A stretch of DNA of 64,000 nucleotides. Source: Pseudomonas sp. SST3 (lineage in GTDB: Bacteria > Pseudomonadota > Gammaproteobacteria > Pseudomonadales > Pseudomonadaceae). A model generated the notes under the pieces. It saw only the letters and a list, made by a program, of their open reading frames with translations. It ran no database searches and was not told the origin of the DNA. Below are positions 18,820 to 27,936 of the stretch, in pieces (the stretch's first letter is position 1; every line of letters starts with the position of its first letter). The DNA lies in assembly GCF_003325755.1 (NCBI RefSeq), contig NZ_QORI02000001.1, positions 62,001 to 126,000 on the forward strand, in the 5' to 3' direction. The translations under genes were made by a program, and so were the position numbers.

Positions 18820-19731
18820 CTACCGGTGCCGCCTGAAGACATAGAAGCGGTTGGGTTCGGCAACCACATAGATGTTGCCCTCGCCATCCATCGCTACACC
18901 TTCGGCCTGATCGATGCCCTCCACCAAGCCGTTAAGGCCGTCGAACAGGCTGATGAAACTGCGCGGGGTCCCCTGCAGGTCCAGCTCGACCAGCAGCCGT
19001 GACTCATCGGAAAGCATCAGCGTGTGGCCAGTACGGGGATCGACGGCCACCGAAGAGATATCGCGCACCAGCAACGGATGATCGGGCAGCGCCTCGAGTG
19101 TGCCAGCCGCGCCGTCTTCACCGGGAAACGGCAGCTCGAACAAGCCCTGCGGGCCGCGTTCCTTGGCCAACAGCATGCGCCGGGTACGCGGATTCCAGGC
19201 CAGCCCCTCGAAACCCTTGTTGCCTGCATCATCGAAACCCAGGTCATAAGTGGCGAGGTCATCGAGATCAAGACTCTCCACGCCAGGCGCAAGCCGGAAT
19301 ACCGCAACCAGACGGCGTCGCTCGTCAACGATCCCCAGTTGACCATCGCCCAAAGCTTCGACTGCCTCGGGATCAGAGAATCCGGTCAGGGCTATACGCC
19401 GCAGCACCACGCCGCCGGGGGAGAACTCCACGAGCTGCGGGTTCTGGCCGGTCACCGTGAACAGCGTGCCGGTCGCCGCGTTCCAGGTCAGCCCTGAGGT
19501 TTCGTCTTCTTCCAGGCCGACCAGGGTGGTTTGCAACACCAGCTCGTAATCGGGCAACCAGATACTTTCGGCGCGCTGTTCGGCGTCGATGGATTGCTCC
19601 TGCCAATAGAGTTTCAGCTGATCGTCCCAATGCAGCAGCCAGCCCGTTAGCATGACTGCCACGACGGTAAGACTCAGCATCGCGTAGAGAAACAAGCGCA
19701 GGCGGGATGATCGGGCAGCAGTGTCAGGCAT
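18820..19731 (-). CDS. SdiA-regulated-like beta-propeller protein, copy 2
   Basis: This 303-residue paralogue of the downstream gene has an N-terminal transmembrane anchor (LFLYAMLSLTVVAVMLTGWLL). Its propeller motifs are ETSGLTWNAATGTLFTVTG, GNKGFEGLAWNPRTRRMLLAKE and AEGVAMDGEGNIYVVAEPNRFYVF. Both copies keep the WLPDY segment just after the anchor. It is probably an inner-membrane-anchored periplasmic protein. The name reflects an E. coli family member regulated by SdiA and does not imply quorum control here. Confidence 0.85.
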   Translation of the reverse strand: MPDTAARSSRLRLFLYAMLSLTVVAVMLTGWLLHWDDQLKLYWQEQSIDAEQRAESIWLPDYELVLQTTLVGLEEDETSGLTWNAATGTLFTVTGQNPQLVEFSPGGVVLRRIALTGFSDPEAVEALGDGQLGIVDERRRLVAVFRLAPGVESLDLDDLATYDLGFDDAGNKGFEGLAWNPRTRRMLLAKERGPQGLFELPFPGEDGAAGTLEALPDHPLLVRDISSVAVDPRTGHTLMLSDESRLLVELDLQGTPRSFISLFDGLNGLVEGIDQAEGVAMDGEGNIYVVAEPNRFYVFRRHR

Positions 19732-19835
19732 GGAGGTCAGCCGCAGAAAAGGGCTGTGATTACAGCATGACCGTCAACGGCGAGGATACGCAGCAGACAG
19801 GCCGGATACGCCAAAACGTACCCGGCCCGGGCCAG

Positions 19836-20500
19836 TCAGAGCACGCGACTCTCGAAGCGAGACAGTCCGACCAGCTCCAGCACCAACTGGTCGCCCTGGT
19901 TCAGCGGGCCGACACCGACCGGTGTACCGGTCAGCACCACGTCGCCCGGCTGCAGGCTGAAGTGCCCCGCGATGTGCTGCAGCAGCGGCAGGATGGCATT
20001 GAGCATCTGGCTGCTGTTGCCATCCTGGCGAACCTCGCCGTTGATCGTCAGGCGAATGCCGATCTCGTTCAGATCGCTCACCGCATCGCCTGGCACGAAC
20101 GTGCCAGCACACAGGCACCGTCGAAACTCTTGGCAATTTCCCAGGGATGGCTCTTTTCCTTCAGTCTGGCCTGCACGTCACGCAGGGTCAGATCCAGCGC
20201 CGGGGCGAAGCCGGAGATCGCGTCGCGGACTTCTTCTTCGTTCGGCTTACGCGACAGCGGCTTGCCGATCAGCACGGCGATTTCGGCCTCGTAATGCACC
20301 GCGCCGCGGTCGCTCGGAATGCTGAAACCACCGTCCAGCGGCACCGTGCAGCTACCGGCCTTGATGAACAACAGCGGCTCGGTCGGCACCGGGTTGTTCA
20401 GCTCCTTGGCGTGCTCAGCGTAGTTGCGGCCGATACAGACCACCTTGCCCAGCGGGTAATGGATCGTGGTGCCGTCGGTGTACTGGTGCTTGTAGGTCAT
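19836..20500 (-). pseudogene. Fumarylacetoacetate hydrolase family protein, broken by a one-base shift
   Basis: The N-terminal part (MTYKHQYTDGTTIHYPLG to SFDGACVLA) carries the family motif CIGRNYAEHAKELNN and HYEAEIAVLIGKPL, with metal-binding acidic residues. The C-terminal part, in another frame, reads FVPGDAVSDLNEIGIRL to SRFESRVL and includes the GDVVLTGTPVGVGPL motif. One added base at about 20100-20103 gives a normal 221-residue enzyme of the FAH/2-keto-hydrolase type. The ATG at 20500 follows AGGA. It lies 18 bp downstream of D2HGDH, so the two are probably cotranscribed. Confidence 0.87.
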
Positions 20501-20517
20501 GGAGAGTTCCTGTCTGT

Positions 20518-21912
20518 TCAAACAGCGAAGATCTTGCCCGGGTTCATGATGCCGTTCGGGTCGAACGCCGTCTTGATCGCCTTCATGTAGGCGATTTCGG
20601 CCTCAGAACGGCTATAGGTCAGGTAGTCGCGCTTGGTCATGCCGACACCGTGCTCGGCGGAAATGGAACCGTTGTACTTCTCGACCGTCTCGAACACCCA
20701 CTTGTTGACCGATGCGCACTTGTCGAAGAACTCGTCCTTCGACAGCGCATCGGGCTTGAGGATGTTCAGGTGCAGGTTGCCGTCGCCGATGTGGCCGTAC
20801 CAGAGCACTTCGAAATCCGGATAGTTGCTGGTGACGATGGCGTCGATGTCGGCGAGAAACGCCGGCACCTTGGAAACGGTCACCGAGATATCGTTCTTGT
20901 ACGGCGTCCAGTGCGAGATGGTTTCGGAGATGTATTCGCGCAGCTTCCACAGATTCTGCAACTGCTGTTCGCTCTGGCTCATCACGCCATCGACCACCCA
21001 GCCTTCGTTGACGCAATGTTCGAAGGTCGCCAGGGCCTGCTCGGCACGCTCTTCGGTGGTCGCCTCGAATTCCAGCAGCGCATAGAACGGCGTACGGGTC
21101 TCGAAGGGCGCGGGAATATCGCCGCGGCCGAGAATCTTGTCCAGGCACCTGTCGGAGAAAAACTCGAAGGCGGTCAGGTCCAGCTTGTCCTGAAAGGCAT
21201 GCAGCACCGGCATGATCGACTCGAAGTCCGGCGTACCCAGCACCATCGCGGTGAGATTGGTCGGCTGGCGCTCCAGGCGCATGGTGGCCTCGACGACGAA
21301 GCCCAGTGTGCCCTCAGCGCCGATGAACAGCTGGCGCAGGTCATAACCGGTGGCGTTCTTGATCAGGTCCTTGTTCAGTTCGAGCAGATCACCCTTGCCG
21401 GTGACGACCTTCAAACCGGCCACCCAGTTGCGGGTCATGCCGTAGCGAATCACCTTGATGCCGCCGGCGTTGGTAGCGATGTTGCCGCCAATCTGGCTGG
21501 AGCCGGCCGAAGCGAAGTCCACCGGATAGTAGAGGCCTTTGTCCTCGGCGAACTGCTGCAGCTGTGCGGTGATCACGCCCGGCTGGCAGACCGCGGTGCG
21601 ATCCATCACGTCGAAGGCGAGGATCTGATTCATGTAATCGAAGGAGACGACCACCTCACCGTTGGCCGCCACGGCCGCAGCGGAGAGGCCGGTACGTCCG
21701 CCCGACGGCACCAGCGCGACCTTGCGCTCGTTGGCCCAACGAACGATGGCCTGCACCTGTTCGATGGTCTTCGGGAACACAATGGCCGAGGGTGCCGGAG
21801 CGAAATGCTTGGTCCAATCCTTGCCGTAGGCATTCAGCGAATCGGCATCGGTCAGCACCTTGCCAGGCTCGACCAGGGTCGTCAGCTCATCGATCAGGGC
21901 AGCATCGGTCAT
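20518..21912 (-). CDS. D-2-hydroxyglutarate dehydrogenase, FAD-linked
   Basis: This 464-residue FAD-binding oxidoreductase belongs to the GlcD/D-lactate dehydrogenase group. The PCMH FAD-binding fold occupies about residues 40-215, with PSGGRTGLSAAAVA and QIGGNIATNAGGIKVIRYG. The C-terminal domain has the metal-site motifs GHIGDGNLHLNI and SAEHGVGMTK. It is divergent from serA. In P. stutzeri this enzyme is reported, as I recall, to recycle the D-2-hydroxyglutarate that SerA makes from 2-oxoglutarate, which pulls serine synthesis forward; the pairing here fits. The start could be either of two adjacent ATGs (21915 or 21912). Confidence 0.93.
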   Translation of the reverse strand: MTDAALIDELTTLVEPGKVLTDADSLNAYGKDWTKHFAPAPSAIVFPKTIEQVQAIVRWANERKVALVPSGGRTGLSAAAVAANGEVVVSFDYMNQILAFDVMDRTAVCQPGVITAQLQQFAEDKGLYYPVDFASAGSSQIGGNIATNAGGIKVIRYGMTRNWVAGLKVVTGKGDLLELNKDLIKNATGYDLRQLFIGAEGTLGFVVEATMRLERQPTNLTAMVLGTPDFESIMPVLHAFQDKLDLTAFEFFSDRCLDKILGRGDIPAPFETRTPFYALLEFEATTEERAEQALATFEHCVNEGWVVDGVMSQSEQQLQNLWKLREYISETISHWTPYKNDISVTVSKVPAFLADIDAIVTSNYPDFEVLWYGHIGDGNLHLNILKPDALSKDEFFDKCASVNKWVFETVEKYNGSISAEHGVGMTKRDYLTYSRSEAEIAYMKAIKTAFDPNGIMNPGKIFAV

Positions 21913-21973
21913 CATGGGAACTCTCATTCGATTCATGGTCACCCTGAGTACGCTTCAGCTCAGGACATAGGGT

Positions 21974-22016
21974 GTTTCGAGGGGCCCGTATGCTAGCATA
22001 CGGACCCCTTTGAAAC
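21974..22016. promoter_or_regulatory. Large palindrome between D2HGDH and serA
   Basis: A perfect 16-bp palindrome CGTATGCTAGCATACG at 21987-22002 is extended on both sides by GGGGCC / GGACCCC and then by GTTTCGA / TTTGAAAC. The result is a nearly symmetrical 43-bp inverted repeat with few mismatches. It lies about 60 bp upstream of the D2HGDH start and about 100 bp upstream of the serA start, so it could be a shared operator. As RNA in the serA direction it would form a strong hairpin followed by UUU, so a leader terminator or attenuator is the alternative. Confidence 0.6.
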
Positions 22017-22112
22017 GTGCCTCGGCAGACTTCCCGACACCGTATCTACCCGGTTCGGCCAGCCTTTGCTGGACACATCAGTCCTCTTTTCCGGCCTAAA
22101 GGTTTTACGCAG

Positions 22113-23342
22113 ATGAGCCAGACCTCTCTCGACAAGAGCAAGATACGTTTCCTTCTCCTTGAAGGCGTCCACCAAACCGCCGTAGATACCCTCAAGGCTG
22201 CCGGGTACTCGAACATCGAGTACCTGACGGGTTCGCTGCCCGAAGCCGAACTGAAGGAAAAGATCGCCGATGCGCATTTCATCGGTATCCGTTCCCGGAC
22301 CCAGCTCACCGAGAGCGTCTTTGACGCGGCGAACAAGCTCATCGCCGTCGGCTGCTTCTGCATCGGCACCAACCAGGTCAACCTCAATGCCGCCCGCGAG
22401 CGCGGTATCGCAGTATTCAATGCGCCCTACTCCAACACCCGCTCGGTAGCCGAGCTGGTCCTGGCCGAAGCCATTTTGCTGCTGCGCGGCATCCCCGAGA
22501 AGAACGCCTCCTGCCATCGCGGCGGCTGGATCAAGTCGGCGGCCAATTCGTTCGAGATCCGCGGCAAGAAGCTCGGCATCATCGGCTACGGCTCCATCGG
22601 CACGCAGCTGTCCGTGCTCGCCGAGGGCCTGGGCATGCAGGTGTTCTTCTACGACGTGGTCACCAAGCTACCGCTGGGCAACGCTCAGCAGATCGGCTCG
22701 CTGCATGAACTGCTCGGCATGTGCGACATCGTCACCCTGCACGTGCCGGAAACCCCGGCTACCCAGATGATGATGGGCGAAGACGAGATCCGCGCAATCA
22801 AGCAGGGCGGCATCCTGATCAACGCCGCCCGCGGTACCGTGGTGGATCTTCAGGCCCTGGCCAACGCAGTCAAGGACAAGCACCTGATCGGCGCGGCAAT
22901 CGACGTGTTCCCGGTCGAGCCGCGCTCCAACGACGAAGAGTTCGAAAGCCCGCTGCGCGGCCTGGACAATGTCATCCTCACGCCGCACATCGGTGGCTCG
23001 ACCGCAGAGGCCCAGGCCAACATTGGCCTGGAAGTCGCCGAAAAGCTGGTCAAGTACAGCGATAACGGCACATCGGTGTCTTCGGTCAACTTCCCGGAAG
23101 TGGCGCTGCCATCGCATCCCGGCAAGCATCGCCTGCTGCACATCCACCAAAACATCCCTGGTGTGATGAGCGAGATCAACCGTGTGTTCGCCGAGAATGG
23201 CATCAACATCGCCGGTCAGTTCTTGCAGACCAACGAGGAAGTCGGCTACGTCGTGATCGACGTCGATGCAGAATACTCCGACCTGGCCCTGGAAAAGCTC
23301 CAGCAGGTCAAGGGCACCATCCGCAGCCGCGTACTGTTCTAA
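22113..23342 (+). CDS. serA: D-3-phosphoglycerate dehydrogenase
   Basis: SerA oxidises 3-phosphoglycerate to 3-phosphohydroxypyruvate, the first step of serine synthesis. The 409-residue protein has the Rossmann motif GIIGYGSIGTQ in its middle, the catalytic set in INAARGTVVD, FPVEPRSNDEEF and TPHIGGSTAEAQ, and a C-terminal ACT domain (about 338-409) for serine feedback. Length and domain order match the E. coli type. The start is ATG 22113 (MSQTSLDK), not the in-frame ATG 96 bp upstream. It is followed by a strong terminator. Confidence 0.97.
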   Translation: MSQTSLDKSKIRFLLLEGVHQTAVDTLKAAGYSNIEYLTGSLPEAELKEKIADAHFIGIRSRTQLTESVFDAANKLIAVGCFCIGTNQVNLNAARERGIAVFNAPYSNTRSVAELVLAEAILLLRGIPEKNASCHRGGWIKSAANSFEIRGKKLGIIGYGSIGTQLSVLAEGLGMQVFFYDVVTKLPLGNAQQIGSLHELLGMCDIVTLHVPETPATQMMMGEDEIRAIKQGGILINAARGTVVDLQALANAVKDKHLIGAAIDVFPVEPRSNDEEFESPLRGLDNVILTPHIGGSTAEAQANIGLEVAEKLVKYSDNGTSVSSVNFPEVALPSHPGKHRLLHIHQNIPGVMSEINRVFAENGINIAGQFLQTNEEVGYVVIDVDAEYSDLALEKLQQVKGTIRSRVLF

Positions 23343-23360
23343 GCAGAACGTTGTTAAAAA

Positions 23361-23386
23361 GGGAGGCCTCGGCCTCCCTTTTTTTT
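23361..23386. terminator. Rho-independent terminator of serA
   Basis: GGGAGGCC-TC-GGCCTCCC is followed by eight T, with five A before the stem. The flanking A and T runs could let it act in both directions, serving serA and the opposite small gene at 23402. Confidence 0.93.
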
Positions 23387-23401
23387 GGCATCCCGCGACG
23401 C

Positions 23402-23689
23402 TCAGCTGGCCGGCGCGGGATTGCCGCTGGCTTCACTGCCACGACGCTCTGGATCCGGCTTAGGCCGGCGCTCGATCGGCTCGGCCGGTGGTATCTCAGG
23501 CGGCGCCTCGAGCGTGGGTGGGCGTGGCTGACGCTGGCTATCATCCCGGTCGATGATTTCTTGTCGTGGCTCGCGATTGTCCAACGGGTGCTCTCTGCTT
23601 TTTTCCGGCAAGGTCGGCCCGGTGCCGGTCGCGAGTGCGGCGGAAGCCAATGCCAGGCTTGCTACAAAAAACGGTAGACGCAGGTCCAT
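23402..23689 (-). CDS. Small exported Pro/Arg-rich protein
   Basis: This 95-residue protein has a clear signal peptide (MDLRLPFFVASLALASAALA, cleavage near residue 20). A low-complexity charged region rich in Pro, Glu and Arg follows, with PPTLEAPPEIPPAEPIERRP. AGGAG precedes the ATG with good spacing. No family is recognised. The mature part looks disordered. It converges on serA and shares its terminator. Confidence 0.65.
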   Translation of the reverse strand: MDLRLPFFVASLALASAALATGTGPTLPEKSREHPLDNREPRQEIIDRDDSQRQPRPPTLEAPPEIPPAEPIERRPKPDPERRGSEASGNPAPAS

Positions 23690-23768
23690 AGCTCACTCCT
23701 GAAGAGGCAGCTCGATGGGCCTTACGCAACAACATCGACCATGCGTCTGGGCGTCAGGGCTGCCGCAC

Positions 23769-23798
23769 AAAAAAGCCCCAGCCAGAGACCGGGGCTTT
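23769..23798 (-). terminator. Terminator of the small exported Gly/Thr-rich gene
   Basis: Read on the minus strand it forms AAAGCCCC, an 11-base loop region, GGGGCTTT and a run of T. It lies about 20 bp after the stop of the gene ending at 23817. Confidence 0.85.
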
Positions 23799-23816
23799 CA
23801 TCTGGCTGTGGCCGTA

Positions 23817-24131
23817 TCAGTTACCCGTGCCGCCAGAGCCGCCGGTACCACTTCCAGCGCCTGAACCGGTCGCGCTGTTGCCAGTGCCGGTCGTGTTGCC
23901 CACGCTGGTCCCGGTACCAGTGCCGGGTCCTGCTTCCTCGCCGCTTTCGGTAGTGGTGCCCGCACCGGTGGTCAGGCCCGAGCGGTTGGTGTCATCGGTG
24001 GTTGTGCCATCCATCGACTCATGTTTGGTTTCGCCGCTGGTGGCACTGTCCATATCGGTGGTGCCCGCTGCGAAGACACCCGTGGACATCAGACCGGCTA
24101 GAGTCAAAGCAGCTAGTTTATTCGTTTGCAT
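23817..24131 (-). CDS. Exported Gly/Thr/Ser-rich low-complexity protein
   Basis: This 104-residue protein has a signal peptide (KLAALTLAGLMSTGVFA, cleaved near residue 21). The mature chain is almost entirely Gly, Thr, Ser, Asn and acidic residues. The C-terminal 40 residues are a run of GTGTG, GNTTG and GSGTGG units. The ATG at 24131 is preceded by GGAGAG. No family is recognised. Such sequence would be unstructured, perhaps a periplasmic or surface spacer. It has its own terminator, so it is probably expressed alone. Confidence 0.65.
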   Translation of the reverse strand: MQTNKLAALTLAGLMSTGVFAAGTTDMDSATSGETKHESMDGTTTDDTNRSGLTTGAGTTTESGEEAGPGTGTGTSVGNTTGTGNSATGSGAGSGTGGSGGTGN

Positions 24132-24341
24132 GTGCGCTCTCCTTTTTCCATGGGGTACCTCTAATCCGGCAGCGGCCAGGCGCAGGGGTTGCATCGAGCG
24201 CATTACAAATTCTTTCTTGAACGGCGAAAGGCCACGCCAGACCGGCCGCCGCGAGCGACCATTTGTCGGCGATCACCACGTGTGACCACTCGTCGCTCTG
24301 GCGATCGCATCGGACAGCCGCCATGCGGCATCGCTAGCGTC

Positions 24342-26041
24342 TCAGCGAAGCAGCTGCGCCAATGAAATGCCAACCCCGGCCATGCTCTCGCCTGCCACCA
24401 GCCCCGCCGCCGCGACGATGACGAAGCGCTCGGCGAGACTGCCCCAGCGCGCAGCGAACAGCCAGGCCAGCAGCGCACCGAACGTCATCATCAGGGAGAT
24501 CGAGGCCGGAATGATGAAGGCCAGCCCCAGCGCCGCGGAGCTCGGCAACCAGCGCAACCGCCAGACCGGCAGTAGCCCTTCGAGCGTACCCAGCAGCACC
24601 CCGGCGAGCGCACCAGCACCGATCGCCCAGCGAACGTCAGTGCCGATCGAGTCCAGCCCCTCCGTCAGCGCCTCGGCCACGGCCTTCCAGGTGGCCACCG
24701 CCGGTGCGGGCCATTCAGCGGTGATCAGCATCGTCTGCGGGTCGGGAATCAACAGCTGGTAGATAAACACCCCGACCAGGCTGCCAACCAGTATGCCCAG
24801 GCATTGCGCGACCACCTGACGCGACGCGTCGCACCGATGGCGTGCCCGACCTTGAAGTCATTGAGCAGGTCGGTGCACTGCCCCGCCGCACCGCCAGCAG
24901 TGTTGGCACTCATCAGATTGATCGCCACCTGGCCGGGTGCGATGGCGCCGAAACTCAGTTGCGACAACTGACCAATGGCACCGATCGGTGGGATGCCGGT
25001 GGCACCAACCACACGCGCCGCCACCATCGCCAGCAGCAATGCCAGGGGAATCGACAATGCCGCCAGCAGCGGATGGATGTCGAACAGCGACACCTGCATC
25101 AATACAACCAGTACCGATGCCGAGGCCAGCCCGAGCAACGGCCGCATTGCCGGACGACGTAGGCGCAGGCGGCGCTGTGAGTCCTCTCGTTGCGCCCGCA
25201 ACAGACGCAGCCCGAGGGACGTCAGCGTGGCGCACACCATCAGGCTCACGCCCGGCCACAGCAGCCACTCGATCAACAGAGCGAACTGCGGACCACTGGC
25301 GCCAGCCGGCATGTTCACCAACCCTTCGGCAATCAGCCAGGGCGCGAGCAGCCCCCAGGCCAGAACGGCGCCGAGCAACAGCGACAGACCGACCCGTAGG
25401 CCGATGATGCCGCCGAAACCCAGCAACAGCAGCGACGGTTCGAAACTAAAGGTGAGCCGCTCCAGCTGCGCACTTGGCGCCCAGCGTGGCAACGTCCACA
25501 GCAGACTGTCGATCAACTTGCCCAACGCCGCTAGCACCGCGGCAGCGCCGAGGACTATCAACCGCCTGGTCGCTTCCGCGCCGTGGCTGTAGATCTGCTG
25601 CATGGTCGCCAGGGTCGCCATGCCCTCGGGAAAGCGCAGTTGCGCCTCGACGATCAGCGATGGGCGCAGATACCAGGCCACCCAGATACCGAGAAAGCTC
25701 ACCGAGAACACCCAGGCGGTCAGGGGCAACGCATCCAGCTGCTGCCCGGTGATCAACGTATAGGCGGGAATCGGCGCCACCAGACCGCTGGAAATGATCG
25801 AGGCGGCGGACGAGGCGGCGGTCTGGTTGATATTGCTTTCGTGCAGGGACCAGGCCGGCCAACGAAAGGCTCGCGCCAGGGTCTGCCAGATCGCGAAACC
25901 GACCAGCAGCGCAATGATCGACATGTTGAACGACCAGCCGATCTTCAATCCCGAGTAGATATTCGAAGGGGTCAGCAGGGCTCCGAGCAGCAAGCCGGTG
26001 AGCAACGCGCGGAGTGTAAGTTCGCGTGGGGGTCTGCTCAT
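24342..26041 (-). pseudogene. OPT-family oligopeptide transporter, broken by a one-base shift
   Basis: The N-terminal 400 residues read as an OPT-family transporter: LLGALLTPSNIYSGLKIGWSF, INQTAASSAASIISSGL, and the conserved LMSANTAGGAAGQCTDLLNDFKVGH. The remaining 150 residues are in another frame and continue VVAQCLGILVGSLVGVFIY to GVGISLAQLLR with several membrane helices. One extra base at about 24822-24823 joins them into 566 residues, a normal length. OPT proteins import peptides or metal chelates; the substrate here is unknown. It is divergent from csgD. It may be intact in the real genome. Confidence 0.87.
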
Positions 26042-26243
26042 GCCGGCTCCATCGTATGGGTGATTGACTCACCTTAGTCCATTCGGTCCACGGGATGCTT
26101 TTCTCAACCGCCCGTCGGGTTCTCCTCTTTCCAGCGCAGATCGCTGCTCAATCGCGGCTTGGACGCTGAACTTCATCATTTTGCTCCGGTCGTTTAGTAA
26201 CTTTTCTATGCGGCACAACGGCACCCAAGACCAAGGATTGAAC

Positions 26244-26906
26244 ATGGACGAAGCGGATTTCACTCACCAGGACCGTAACCAGCCTACCGTTACCCTGCTC
26301 ACCGGCAATGAACTTCTGGGACTGTTCTTCAAACATTTTCTTGGCGAGCAAGCTCAACTGGACGTCGCCCTGGCGCGGCTCGAGGAAACGGCCGGAACGA
26401 CCACCGATCTTTATCTGGTTGACGCAGGCAACAGCCAGACCGAACAACTGTCCACGCTTCTCGATCAGCTCAACGAGCAGACACCCGTGGCACTGGTCAA
26501 TATCGCGCCGGAACAGGCCGAACAGCTGGTAGACAAGCACCCCGGGATTCGTGGCGTTTTCTACAGCCACGCCACTCGTGAGCATCTACTCGATGGCATC
26601 CAGGTATTGCTCGACGGCGGCGACTGGCTACCGCGCATCCTGACAGAACGCCTGCTCAGCCAATGGCGGCGGATGCGTCAGCTGGCCGGCAGCAAGCCAT
26701 CGCTGACCCTGCGCGAGCGCGAAATTCTCAGCCTGGCCGGCAAGGGCCTGTCCAACGCCGAAATAGCCGAGCAGCTCTGCTTGAGCCCGCACACTATCAA
26801 GAGCCACATCCACAACCTGTTGCGCAAGATTGGCGCCTCAAACCGCGCCGAAGCAGCGTTTCTGCTACGTGGCCGTCTGGATTGGTCCGAGTCGTGTCAC
26901 GCCTGA
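26244..26906 (+). CDS. csgD: CsgD-like LuxR-family regulator of curli
   Basis: This 220-residue protein has an N-terminal receiver-like domain lacking a clear phospho-acceptor pattern and a C-terminal LuxR HTH (about 150-210: LTLREREILSLAGKGLSNAEIAEQLCLSPHTIKSHIHNLLRKIG). Its position directly before csgE and the curli subunit genes identifies it as the curli activator. I chose ATG 26244 (MDEADFTHQD), since the 60 residues upstream of it in the open frame look non-coding. It overlaps csgE by 13 bp. Confidence 0.88.
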   Translation: MDEADFTHQDRNQPTVTLLTGNELLGLFFKHFLGEQAQLDVALARLEETAGTTTDLYLVDAGNSQTEQLSTLLDQLNEQTPVALVNIAPEQAEQLVDKHPGIRGVFYSHATREHLLDGIQVLLDGGDWLPRILTERLLSQWRRMRQLAGSKPSLTLREREILSLAGKGLSNAEIAEQLCLSPHTIKSHIHNLLRKIGASNRAEAAFLLRGRLDWSESCHA

Positions 26907-27304
26907 CGCTCGGCCTGCTACTGCTCGTCCTGCTCAGCCCACTGCAGGCGCAGGAGACATCGGAACAGGCAGAGCACGAGGCGGAACTGAGCGGGCTGAT
27001 CATCGACAACACCATCACCCGCTTCGGGCACGACTTTCACCGTTACCTGAGCTTTCAGCTGCAGGACGCCAGCGAGCTCGAAAATGACCTGGTGGTTCGC
27101 GAACGGCCTTCGGCGCGCTGGGGCAGTCTGGTCTGGGTTGAGTATGGCCAACGCACCGTCTACCGCCGCTTTCTGCAACCCAACGTCGCTGAAATCGAGG
27201 CGATTGCCACGCAAGCAGCGCAGCTCATTCTCGAAGAGATCAACCGCAGCAAGCTGCAGAACCTGCTTCAGGATACCTTCGACATGGATCGCGATGAGCT
27301 GTAA
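26894..27304 (+). CDS. csgE: Curli assembly protein CsgE
   Basis: CsgE is the periplasmic cap and adaptor that delivers curlin to the CsgG pore. The 136-residue protein has a signal peptide (LTLGLLLLVLLSPLQA) and the family core LIIDNTITRFGHDFHRYLSFQL, followed by ENDLVVRERPSARWGSLVWVEY and a C-terminal helical segment. The start is the GTG at 26894 inside the csgD end, chosen because it places the signal peptide at the N-terminus. It is translationally coupled to csgD. Its usual partners csgF and csgG are not in the window. Confidence 0.88.
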   Translation: MSRLTLGLLLLVLLSPLQAQETSEQAEHEAELSGLIIDNTITRFGHDFHRYLSFQLQDASELENDLVVRERPSARWGSLVWVEYGQRTVYRRFLQPNVAEIEAIATQAAQLILEEINRSKLQNLLQDTFDMDRDEL

Positions 27305-27424
27305 CTATCACTTGGCAGACTTAATTCGCTCCACTCATCGCGAAGCGGTTGTTTTGCACCGTTCGATGGATGTTCACCGCGTCGTCTCCCGTCAAGAATC
27401 CAAGCACTACTCCGAGGTGCCTGC

Positions 27425-27913
27425 ATGGATCGTATAGCGCTGTTTCGCCGCGGCTTGTTCGCCGCCCTTTTGCTCGTTTCCCACGCCTCGCTTCAAGCGG
27501 CCGACCTGCTGGACAACGCCGACCTGGCCGAGGGATCGCTCAACCTTGGCAGCGCCGCGGCGCTCGCCCTGCAATTACCCGACGGGCAGACCGCGCGGGT
27601 GCTGCAGCAAGGCAACGACAATCTGGGCGACCTCAGCCAGATCGGCGAAAACCAGCTTGCCAGCATCGTTCAACAGGGCAGCGATCAGCAGGCCTTCATC
27701 CTCCAGCAGGGTGACAACCAGCTCGCCAGCATCCTTCAGATCGGCCAGGGCAATATCGCCGACATCAGCCAGATCGGCAGCGACAACCAGGCCGCGATCG
27801 CCCAGGTGGGGGCCAACAACAACGCCAGCATCGAACAAATTGGCAGTGGCTTGAGCAGCACTGTCATCCAGTACGGAAGTGACCAGCGCATACAAGTCGT
27901 CCAACACCGATAA
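27425..27913 (+). CDS. csgB: Curli nucleator-like subunit CsgB
   Basis: This 162-residue protein has a signal peptide (residues 1-25, ending SLQA). About five imperfect curlin repeats of roughly 22 residues follow, of the type QxGxxNxASIxQ (VLQQGNDNLGDLSQIG, IVQQGSDQQAFILQQG, ISQIGSDNQAAIAQVG). The C-terminus VIQYGSDQRIQVVQHR, basic and ending in VQxR, resembles the last repeat of E. coli CsgB, so I call this the nucleator rather than the major subunit. It follows csgE after 120 bp and precedes the longer curlin gene. Confidence 0.85.
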   Translation: MDRIALFRRGLFAALLLVSHASLQAADLLDNADLAEGSLNLGSAAALALQLPDGQTARVLQQGNDNLGDLSQIGENQLASIVQQGSDQQAFILQQGDNQLASILQIGQGNIADISQIGSDNQAAIAQVGANNNASIEQIGSGLSSTVIQYGSDQRIQVVQHR

Positions 27914-27936
27914 AACAAAAAAGAAAAAGGATTGCC

